Below, piece by piece: positions 50,082-61,204 of a stretch of DNA of 64,000 bases. The notes below the pieces were generated by a model, which was not told where the DNA came from, ran no database searches, and was given only the letters and a program-made list of their open reading frames with translations. A program made the position numbers and the translations under genes. This stretch comes from Stichopus chloronotus (Eukaryota > Echinodermata > Holothuroidea > Aspidochirotida > Stichopodidae). Location: positions 4,492,501-4,556,500 of the forward strand of contig CM037845.1 of NCBI GenBank assembly GCA_021234535.1. The letters are read 5' to 3'. Positions within the stretch are counted from its first letter, which is position 1. Every line of letters begins with the position of its first letter.

Positions 50082-51886
50082 ACGGCAAGTGTTCACAATG
50101 TTAAAAACATGGAAAAATAAAATGAATAAACAGTTAAACAATTAAACTGTTTATAGAATGGACGCCTGCAAAACTATGAAGAGCAAAGAAATGTGACACA
50201 AAAAAGTATCTTTACAACAAATCAACAATGAGAACGCGAGAACTGAATTTTCAAACACACACGCAAACGCGTAAAACGCTGATCAGGGTTAGGAGAGTTG
50301 GGACTTATATTATCTCACAGGACCACACCAAATATAAACTTTTATTGAGGGTGGGGAAATACTTGCTGAACTAGCCAAAGACAAATTAAGCAGTAGAAAA
50401 CAACCCGGAACAACATCTCCAACGTAATGGAAATATTTTAAGACATGAAAATACGTCAGATAGATAGTTTTGACATTTACCAAATTCAATTACAAGTTAA
50501 CTCGATGTGAACCCTCCAAGCAACAATCAGAATACACTGTTATTATATTTGCATATGTTTTTGTATATGTTATTTTTTGAGCTTTTGTTTCTGTCTTTTT
50601 TTTTAATGAAATACCACCCGACATCGACGAACTGTGTCGGTTACTTTAAAAAATCTGAACTCACTGATTCATCGAATAAATGTCACATTTTCCCCTCTGT
50701 TTTGACACACCCTACTTTTTCTCTCGTTTTTGTTTTCTTCGTATCATGCTCCGTATCGTAAATACGCTCATGACGAATATATAGTAACATCGAGCAAAAC
50801 AACATTTTTGTATAACGGTAATTGAGATCTGCAGAATTGCCATGGGCGTCAGTGAAGTGAGGTACGACGGAGAAGTAGTCCTTTTTCATATTGTTTGTCT
50901 TGTTTTATCACACGACTACTGTTACTCCTTTTCGTTTCTGTTCATCGTTTAAATTTCATTTTCAATTGGTTGACAGTGCAATGGCGTTAATTTAGCTTTT
51001 CTCCATATTTGTAATCATATTTGCCTGGAAATATCGCCGTCGGTGTTCCGTCTCTTAAAGAAAAGCAAATTTTAGCTGTTTGGGCAAGGAAAAAAATGAA
51101 AAAAAAAGAAAGAAAATAGTTGGAAGATGGGGGGAAACGTATAACAGTTTGCATCCGCAGGGATCGAGAAAACTACCGATAAGAGCAAGAAGTATAAAGA
51201 AATACAAGAAAATTCAAAAGTAGGTTTCCTTTAAAATGTATGGCAAATCGTTCACTCGAAAATGTGTGATGGGGTGAACCTATTTGGCTGCTCTGGCTGA
51301 AACTGTGTCGATTCCGTGGCCTTAATTAGTTTACGGAAAAGAGGAATGCAGAAGCAAGAATACATCATAATGACGTCATAACATTTCGACAAAACCATGT
51401 GAGAAATGAAAAGTTTGTTTGACAAACAAAAGCGAATGTATTATCATCATTGACTATTTAAAAAGATGGGGAACGTCATCAACAGAACGAAACACTACAT
51501 GTTTGGATGTTCAAGGTTATCGTCTTGTTAGTCGTAGTAACTGAGTCAACATATAGGCGCGCTAATCAACCATGTTAAAACATGTTAGGCTAAAATGAGA
51601 ACTGGGGCGAAGTTAACCAGTAAACAACAAACAGTGTACATACTGATGAATGAATCTGAATCGGAATATTTGGGAACTTCAGACGTTGAACAGAAAAAAG
51701 GAGTATCAACAATTTGCAACCACCCCTCCTCAAGGTTAAATTTACGTCAAGTACAACTCGAGCCACTCAAAGTTGACAACAATGTTCTACATTGTAAGAC
51801 ATCCCTGGAGCTTACAAATAAATTTGCAAAAGTACATAAAACTACAAAGGGAAATTGCAAAGAGACCAAGTTAAAGCACAATTCAA

Positions 51887-51920
51887 GAGAAAGAGAGAGA
51901 GAGAGGTGGAGAGAGAGAGG
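51887..51920. repeat. (GA)n microsatellite
   Basis: GA units with small interruptions. They account for the Arg/Glu-rich end of the overlapping reading frame at 51595-51936. Confidence 0.8.
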
Positions 51921-52663
51921 GGTGTCCCCCTCCTAGATTTAGAATCATTCAATTCACAGATAAGAGGCATGATTAGAGGGGATGGGGCACCCCCCACCTC
52001 TTTATCTAAAAAGATCATTTTTGCCTTTCTTAGTTACCAAATCATGGTGCAAGATTGACCTTTTTACACCTGCACCGATGAACCTAACATAAAGGTTACG
52101 GGACGAAAAAAGTAACAGAGGTGGCTGAGTGCCGGCCGGACTATCGAAAAGGAGCGCCACTGTCAGTTGGCGCGGAGCGTACAAGAAATTTTTGGGCTTT
52201 CCACATGAACCCACCAGATGGCCGGAAAAGGCACTTCCGGGGTGTTCCACGCAAGCTGCATGTACCCAGCCTTGAAACAGGGATCCCATGCCTGCAATTT
52301 CTCAATTAATGCGATAAAACCCAATGTAAAACGAAATATGGTAATACATAACAGATGGTTTGAGATCATACACAAATCACAATGAATTATGCATCCTGTT
52401 TTTTTTTTTCTCTTGGAACAGTTAGTTGACAAATGGTAGTTGGTATGAACATAGCTTTAGACTCCACTTTTTATTGGTTGATAATGACCCAATTTAAACT
52501 TGAAAAGAAACATGAAAATTGAGGTAGGCGGTTGAAAATTATCTAGTGCAACGAATCTACGCAGAATCCGATTAGATTTTTTAGGGAAACGCCCTGGTCA
52601 AACATGAGCTTGCTATGCACCCGTAGCGGACATTTTCAACTTGTTAATAAAATGGAAATGACT

Positions 52664-52806
52664 TACTTTTAAGTAGTATAATTGACGTACTTTTAAGTAG
52701 TACTATTAACGTACTTTTAAGTTGTAGAATTGACCTACTTTTAAGTAGTGCAATTGACGTATTTTTAAGTTGTAGAATTGACGTACTTTTAAATAGTATT
52801 ATGACA
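52664..52806. repeat. 24-bp tandem repeat, six copies
   Basis: Units of the form tacttttaagtagtataatt+gacg start at 52664, 52688, 52712, 52736, 52760 and 52784, exactly 24 bases apart. Each has a TTTTAAGTAGTA-like core followed by AATTGACGT. Confidence 0.9.
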
Positions 52807-53349
52807 GAATATTGGTTCGTATTGACAATAGCTTTAGTTGGTATTCACAACCAATATTTTTGGGGGTTTAGTTTTTTTTAATTCAACCTTAGGTTGGAAA
52901 AAAATAGAGGAGCATTGTTTCTAGAATCTAGTACTTCTCTAGAATATCATTAAAAAGATTTTGTTTCTCTGTTCGAGTAGGCGTATTGCCAATGCGTCCT
53001 GCGTTAAATAAATACACAGACCGTTCTGATGCGGGTTCCGTCGCCTAGCTACACACTCGTTTACTGCATATAAGCAACAGGCGCACGTATATGGCCAATC
53101 AATCCTCGAATTAATGATTTTACACTTTTTTGAACACCTTGTTTCAACTGCGTTGTTAATCTGCTTCTTTTTAGTTTTCAATGCCATAAAAAGATCACAC
53201 TTGTGAAGCAGTTTCCTAGTCCCACCCCCCCCCCCAATTTTCCAGTTTCCCCCAACCCCGTCAATCATCCTTCCTGATCTCGTCGTTTTTTTTTCTCTTT
53301 GCCCTCCTTTATTTTTCAACATCATCCATCCCTCGCCCAAAATTTCTGT

Positions 53350-53397
53350 GGGGGGGGGGGGCACTCTTCCCCTTGTCCCCTGCTGGCTACTCCACTG
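53350..53397 (-). mobile_element. End of a CAGTGG(C)GTAGCC-type DNA transposon, partner end not found
   Basis: Read on the minus strand, the segment starts CAGTGGAGTAGCCAGCAGGG and runs into a C tract (a G run at 53350-53361 on the + strand). This resembles terminal repeats of hAT-type elements. No matching opposite end or copy of the flanking CCTTATAG was found, so this is a fragment or a degraded element. Confidence 0.4.
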
Positions 53398-53639
53398 CCT
53401 TATAGGTAGTAGACCAACGAAAATCCATTCATGGCGCTGGAAGACGGTGGGATGCAGAATCTTAAAACACTGTAGCGAATTAAGGAATTCTTAAACTTGT
53501 AGTGCAAGGCATAAACGAACGAGTAACGGAACTTAAATATACTGGCCAATAAAGAAGATTTAAGCGTAAAGTTGATGAAATTTTGTTCTTTTATTTGTCA
53601 CAACCATACTTCACTAGCAAGTTGCTTTTGGAAGTGATG

Positions 53640-54090
53640 GATCAACTCCTCAGTGGGACATTGCATGATGGGAAATCTGTGCCGATATCACAAAAGATCA
53701 AATACTTGAAAATCCTTTGTATTTCTCTGAAAACTTGACTGTATTAAACAGTACAGTAGGTTAAGAGTTATTACGTAGATTCCACAAAATACTATAGGTT
53801 CAGTCTACACTAATAAACTCATTGTAATTTCCCACTGCTGTCAAATTTCAAGGTTACCTTAATCACGTCAATTTAAAAAAAGACAAAGATTTTCTACATT
53901 AACTTGACTGTGAGACATTATCGTTTTGTAACATTGAGGAAACTGAAAATATTCGTTGGCCAGACTTGTCTTTCTTCAAACAGCAAAATGTCAAGTTGAG
54001 TTATGTAACAGGATACTGGTATGGGGTATAATTTGAAGTTCCTGTATGTGACAAAGTAAGCTTCTTCAGTCTGTCAATTAGCACGTTTTG
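53640..54090 (-). repeat. Dispersed repeat family, inverted copy
   Basis: The + strand at about 53940-53982 (aactgaaaatattcgttggc, then cagacttgtctttcttcaaa) closely matches the reverse complement of copy A around 2172-2215. Weaker collinear similarity continues on both sides, including 'cttgactgt' on the left and 'tttgaa..tgcctg' on the right. The boundaries are approximate. Confidence 0.6.
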
Positions 54091-56633
54091 TCTTTCTTTT
54101 ACTGTTTGTTCGTCTTGTGTAAAGGCTTAAGGCTTACTCAATCTTTCATTAGTTCATCAGTTCTTTTTCTTTCAGCCTTTATGAAATCTTCCATTGGCAC
54201 ATTATTAATGATTTGAGATGAGTTCTACAGCTGACAAAATGTTCAAAATTAACCCTCTTTGCTATTTTGAAACTCTTAATGAAAGCAAAGAAGCAATCGA
54301 ACAGTGAACACTGGGAGTTAAACCTTTGTTTTCAAATCGAAGAAACCCACTAGAGGTAATACCTTACTCAGCTTTTGATTGTTGCCATCATATTTTTAGG
54401 CATTTTTAGACATTAGACATTTTGCATTTTCTCTTCTTTGTTGTGAAGCAAGAGGAGGGGGGGGGGGGTGGTGTGAAAATCTGACAATGGATAAAGGATT
54501 TATGAACTGATTAATCCTCCCTCAGTTCAAAGGTACTATTGCTGCTAAACCGATTAGCTGAGCAGTGACGTCACAACATATCACCTTCTTATAACAGCCC
54601 TCCGCAGAAAATGCACTATTATTGTACTCCTAATGAAAAAAAAATACTGCTTCTTTTATCCTAGACGAAATATGCTACTCTAGGGCAATACATTCATTTA
54701 TCATACTGCTTCGTCGATCCCATAGACCCAAACAGTTGATTTTTTCGTGTAAAAGGAGTGAAAAAAGGTAAGAAAAAAAGAAAAAACCCTTAAATTTATA
54801 CATATTCTCTGTTTGATTACCGGCGGAGTTAACCTTGACCGTGTCGCCTCAAAACAGAATCATGCAGACCGCAACTGGGCAAAAAGAACGGCAATTAGAC
54901 GTTAATATACTCTCTTTTCTATTTTCTTTCCAGATCTCGGTGGAAAAGTAGAAGCAATTTACTAAAATCGGTCTTCAACCCTCTGGTATTTTTGCAGCTG
55001 ATCTTAAGAAATTTTCCTGATTTTCTGCTATTTCAGAATGACTGGAAATGTTTGGTGCTCGTTGAAAAGAAAAAAAAAAGAAAAACTTTCAGATGAATTT
55101 TTTGCTTCTTGCTTTGAGTTTGGGGAGAATTATGTCACGTATTTTTTTTTTTCCTATTTTCTGTAAGAAATTTCAAAAGGAGAGATATGGAGAGTGCTGA
55201 AAGAATATAAAAATCCCTCGGTCATAGCAAAACGAGTATTTTCGCATAGGCGAGAGCAAGTGATTGCAAAATATATGGACAAATGTCCTGAGATCGTTTC
55301 ATAAACTGTCTTGAAATGGAAGAGCTATTGCGACGTGCTCTGGTCGCCATTGATCAATAGAGCAACATTTAGGTAAGTTGCTTTGACAAGTCCAGCACAG
55401 GTGAACATCGGATACCCACCCAGCTACCGAAAGAGTCCCTTTACTTATCCTCAGCACTACGAATGTAGTGACATTGTGCGCATTCCCTCTTCCTCCCCTC
55501 CTCTTCTAGGTACACCCAAAGGCCATATCTATCTAGAGAAGAAAGGATGGACAACCAACATTTTTAATTGCTACTCAACATTAAGCTATCAAAACTGTTG
55601 CTCTTCACGACTTGTAATGGTTATGTATGTAATCCGTCTGTGCATTGCACCCCCCCATACCCCTCCCCTTCCTCCTGTCTTACACGTACGTCAGTTTTAA
55701 GGTCTTGTACCATTGCTATTTGTTCCTTCCCCTCTTAAATTTCCTTCCATGTCAGCTCACCTCAGCTTAGGGTGACCATATTTAGTGCATTAGTGACTAT
55801 GAACGTGCATTGTCACTCTTCCGTAAATTGCAATAAATGTATCTCCAAATGTGCATCTGACGTGTTAACTCCAAGTTAAACTCTTGAAACACAACCTACG
55901 AAGACGATTGCAAACTCTCAGAAAGAACTGTTTCGATAGCAAAAAAAAAAAGGAAAATGAGAGAAATTGACTCTACGTGTCAGAAGAAGAAAGTCGGTAT
56001 ATGGAAGAGGAAGAAAGTCGATATATGCTCTTCTTTACAAAATAGATTAACTGTTCTTTGCCACCGTATATAGTCAACTTTCTTCATAACATAAAGGTCA
56101 TGGAATTTAAAAAAAAAAAATTGCTAAAATCAAGACTTGGATGACATACCTTAGACTTAATATGATTAAAACGGGAGAATTTTTTTTATTTTTACCGGAA
56201 GAAAAAAAATGAAACAAACTGCTCATCTGATGAGAGAGAGCATTTACTTTACAACAGATCTCCTTTTTTCTCTCTCTCTTCCCATTTTGTTAAACTGAAC
56301 ATTTGCATATTCACCTTGGGAGGTGTCACTGAATTTCACTTATTTTTGTTTAACCTTGATATTTTTGACTGCAATGCGATCAAGGTACTAATGACAAACA
56401 CACCCAGTGAACATTTCACCCCCCCCCCCGTCCCCCCCCCAAAAAAAAAACATGATGAGATTGCATGTACAGAAAAGTGTGTTTGAGAGAAGCAATGACA
56501 TACATATGTTTACCAATACGAAGGACCGAGGAAAGTTTTGAGGAACTCTATGCTCACTTTCTTTTCTCTCTGTAGAGTTATGATCCACATATCCCCAAAT
56601 ATAGAGTCTCACTTGAACCAGAATATCTGTATA

Positions 56634-56652
56634 GAGTCATGGGCCATGACTC
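56634..56652. repeat. Perfect 19-bp palindrome GAGTCATGG-G-CCATGACTC
   Basis: Nine-base arms are separated by one base and carry AP-1-like TGACTC words. A TGAGTCAT site and a TGACGTCA site lie within 110 bases. Confidence 0.8.
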
Positions 56653-59600
56653 TTTACTCAAATGAAGCGTCTGTATGGCGCCACAATCAGTGACGTCATA
56701 GTCCATGTATGACAATATACTCAACTATAGTCTGAAATGAGTCATAGGGTCTGCATCAAAATATAGAGACTCGAATGAGCCATAAACATATACTCTTGCA
56801 AACGGAATATGTGAATGACTTGACAGTTTAATATTCTTGATTAAACCATGGAAACACACTCGATAATTTGTTTTCCCTTTAAAAACGGGAAATAAATACT
56901 CGGAAAATTTGACTGCTTAGTCTGTCGACTGAGATATTGTTTTGACCATTGACTGTAGATTTTCATTCAAATTCACAATGACGTTTCTCCCATAGTACTA
57001 CTAAATAGTTTATTACTAAGAACTTGATTACTCCGCTATATAAAAGTATTAAACACATTTGCTATAAATTCAAGTCTCCATACAAGACTTTCCATTGCTG
57101 TGAAAAATTAAAACTGGAAAAAAAAAACGAGAGTATTACATTCATAATCAAAGGCTGTTTTAAATTATACTCTTGTCAGCCTTGTCCAAGTCTCTGAACT
57201 TTGTTATTCTTTCATCTTCAAAAGGCAGATAAAAAATATAAAACATATTTACAGACCTACAGTGTGTCATCCCTAAAAAAATACAATTCAATTGAACGTA
57301 ATTATGACGTCATCCTCTCTGCTCGTGCGATCGAGTAACATATCACATACCTGGGTGACCTCACTGTTATTTCAGCTTCATAGAAGTGCAAGAATGTATA
57401 AAATTCACGGTCATTCTTGTTCCTTGGATATAATGTATTATACACATGTTGTTTTGATTATATGAAGGTCGGTGTTCTTTTTTCCTTTTTTCTGTCTGTC
57501 TAGCTGTAACATTGTCCCATACTTGATGAGAGAATTGTGTCCTTATAAATATTCAAGTCTTCAGATAATGACAGCTATGACAAAATGCGTAAATCCTATG
57601 AAAAAAAAATCAGATCTGACGTTATGCGTGATTAGTTCAGTTGGGTCAGGTTTACGTCGGAGTAAATCGACCACATAACTGAACGGGTACAAGAATAAGC
57701 ATAGACAATTGGGCCGGTCATACTATAGACTGAACTCTCGTATCACAGATAACAACGAAGAGATTCTGCACACAATGTAATTTCAAGTATTATGGTATTT
57801 ATCTCAGCTAACCTTTACATTGTTTGCTACATGCTCAAACCCACCCTAGATACACCCTCACCAAACACCATCCTTATCCATATATAAGGAAAACTTACTT
57901 CGGAGAATTCTCTCCAACCCAAAACTGAATCATTTTTACCCCAGCGAGGACAAGTTTACTGACAAAAACATTCACAACCATAAGAGGAAGGGGGGTGCCA
58001 GGTTTTTTGCAGATCTGAAACAATAATTGGTCGTTTTTAACACGTGTTTGTCATCTTTGAATTACAAAGCTTCCCGTGGTAATAAAAACTAACGTTTTTA
58101 CTAGTTCAATGTCAATTGTTAAAGTAATTAAACTTTTATAGACCAATACTGTAGCGATTGACGTATGCCCCCCGAAGGATATTAATTTATTCATTCCTTA
58201 ACGGCAGTACAGTAATTAATTCCTTTTTATCGCTCGTTAAACGGAACAGAAACATCACCTTCAACCCCTTTGAAAAGAATGCCGCTATGTAACTAGAGAA
58301 ATCAAAATCGGTCGTGAACATATTTTCAGATGTAAAGGTTGACACTAAACTGTCACTGTGCCACTCTGTTATGACTACAACCAGAAATACTTTTAACGAG
58401 CCTAATTAGTAATCCACACACGGGCGCTTGTAAACTGCGCGGGTTGTAACAGTTTCGACAAATAGGCCAAGATGAAACAAGACACTGCTTAAATTTTCGT
58501 TAGTAATAACCATCCCGCTCCAACTGCGAGTCACGGTGGTGAAAATACAGTGTGCTCTGCAGCAAGAATGTGGATTTACCAACAATAAAACATTTGCTTT
58601 TGAACTCCTTTGACCAACTGATGCAATGGACCCTGATGGGTCGTGGATGACCTATACCGGATGTACCACTCATGTGCATGGGAACATGAATGTCACTGCT
58701 GATGTTCACTCCAAACAAAAGGGCATGTCACTATCATCCAATCATCCCACCATTATGTCACCATGAACCTCCCTTCAAAATATGTGTGTGTGTAAAGGGG
58801 GAGGGGGATTGAGTGGGAAATGGGACCAACAAACAGGTAGGCCTATGTTGAGAGGTCAGGTAATCCACACTGACTTCGCCCTATAAGTGTAAACAACAAT
58901 TTCAGGAAGTGCAAATTTGTACCAAAGTCAATTCTGGGTACTTTTGAATTGAGTTGCAGTTTTATGTTTGGAGTGCAGTTAATATGAATTTTGGTAGGCC
59001 TACTTTTCAATGGTTTTAAAGGTATATATGTCGTGTACCTTGCACAGGTTAACCACGCATTAATTAACACGTGATCAATTATTGACAAATCAGAACACCT
59101 GTCCAAATTACATACTTACCGACTTGACACTGTCAAAGTGAAGGTGATTAAACAATACATACTCAAACCAGGGAATAAACAATGGAAGAGACAAATTTGA
59201 AAACTTTAAGGTCATTTTAGGATCATTACGTGTTTATTACGTAATAATAAATCTAATTTGGGGAAACTGCAGATGTGTTTAGATATATGCAGAAATATCG
59301 GAAATTAATGAAGCTGCATTAGTTCGGTACGCCTGCCAAATATGTTAGTGGTGCAACAATTCCTAGTTAGAGCCTTTACCGAAGGTGACCATATCTTAAT
59401 AAAGGCACACAGATAAAGTAGCATATCCTTTCACACACTCGAAAGTGGATGCTGATAGCTTCACCTTGATTGAACTAGAAGACAGTCTTTCAGAGAATAC
59501 CGTACAACTCACAGATGTCATAAATTATACCATGTTCTCAAAATGAAAATAGGCCTAGAGCTCAGGCACCATCTGTGCATCTTGTGACCAGTTAATAATT

Positions 59601-61166
59601 TTTTTTTTTTCAAAATGGTTTTAAATGTTTTTACAGACAGGTTTACCCCGACCTTTTCTTTGCTTCATGAGTGTACTTCAGATATAGAGATAAAAAAACT
59701 GCCAATTTCAAGGACATTTGTCGGTCGATCATAGCATTTTATTTTTGGTAAAGGCTAAAGCTACAAGAGCTACTCAATTGGAAAATTTATCCCAGCAAGC
59801 CCCGTCCAGACTGCCTGTATAAATGACTCAAATATTTGTGAAGCTGAGTTTGTCCTGAAGTGGTTTGTTTCAACAAGCTCATGATTCTTATTAACACATG
59901 AAGAATTTAGTCTTGCCATTGGCTCAGAAAATGCAAGTTTCTACGAAAAGAGGGGGACATCTGCTTAATTTCTTTTTTTTTTTTATTTTTAGATTTCCCA
60001 ACTATCATCTTAAATGCATTTTATTTCCGGACACTACAGTTTTCATTCTTCATATTCTTTGCCCCAAAGGTTCTGTATGTTCTATGAAGGTCATCGCAGA
60101 CCGCTGGGTACACTTACCTTTACTTGCCTCCATACACGCCATCCAAGGTAACCACATATACTGGTTGATCGATACTCGAGAAAGTCGTGGTTTTAGCACA
60201 CATACCCACAAACATATGCATATATGTGTTAGGCGCTATACTTGGATAGCTGTGGGATTAATTTATGGAGTGCTTCTTTACCCCTTGGCACAGCTGGTCG
60301 AACTTGAGAGGACATGCTTAATACATGCGTAGTGGCGTGTTGTCAGAAGATAGGTGCACACTTGCTCCTACGATATTTTAAAGAGACACTCGGCTTAAAC
60401 ATCTATGCAAGTGATGTAGTTAGACCATCTAAGGGAAAAAAGAAGAAGAAAAAAGAGCTAACTTACAGAGGTACTTGCCAAAAGTTATCCGGTCTGCATT
60501 TCGGGACGTTTGCAAAAATACTAGGTATCGAATTGTCAAAAAAACACGTTTTCCAAGAATTAAGTAGCTATTAAAGAGATTCATTATTTCTCCTTACATC
60601 TATATTCCTATTTATACAAAGAAATGCACACTTCCAGAAGTACTTCCAAGGGTAGTAAGTCAGCACAGCAGCTTGATTATCATTTTGTCATATTTTCTGA
60701 TACTGGAATGGAACATCAGTGACAATTTGCAAAACACAAATCTGTAGTTGTAGTAATGTAGTTTCCTCAAAAACGTTTGCTTTTATGATCTGCTACAAGA
60801 ACAACGGCAGTTAAAATAAATCATATGTCGTTTTACAATTACTGAGCCAGCTGTGCAGCTCTTCAATGCGATGTAAGAACACGGGGCTTTTGGTTCTGTT
60901 ATTTTTATATTACGTCAACTCACTTTCTAGCGTCTTCATATATTAAGCCACTAACACATATTTCAACTTTGTATTTACTAGGAAGTATTTTCCCTTTTTC
61001 TGTTGTTTTGTCTTTTGTCAAATTTGTGAAAAAAAAAAAACGACACATGAAGAATCATGTTTAGCAATTATACAGTGAAGAAAAGAAAACATGACGACGA
61101 CATTATCAAGCACATCTGTAAAATTAGAACGACATGTAGGTAATCAAGTAGAGTTTTCACATGTGA

Positions 61167-61204
61167 TGACGTATCGTGACGTATCGCTCGTGACGTATCG
61201 CTCG
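61167..61204. repeat. Short array of TGACGTATCG units
   Basis: TGACGTATCG starts at 61167, 61177 and 61191, the last two each extended by CTCG. Another GACGTA follows near 61219, then a CpG-rich patch (61240-61272). Each unit carries a CRE-like TGACGT half-site. Confidence 0.75.

Noticed and set aside
51595..51936. 113-codon plus-strand frame
   Set aside because: Its end is a translated GA microsatellite and the rest resembles no known protein.
52939..53364. 141-codon minus-strand frame
   Set aside because: It begins in the G run of a transposon end and passes a second C run. The remainder is not recognisable as a transposase or other protein.
59898..60332. 144-codon plus-strand frame
   Set aside because: It contains poly-T (poly-Phe) and CA-rich low-complexity segments, with no family resemblance.
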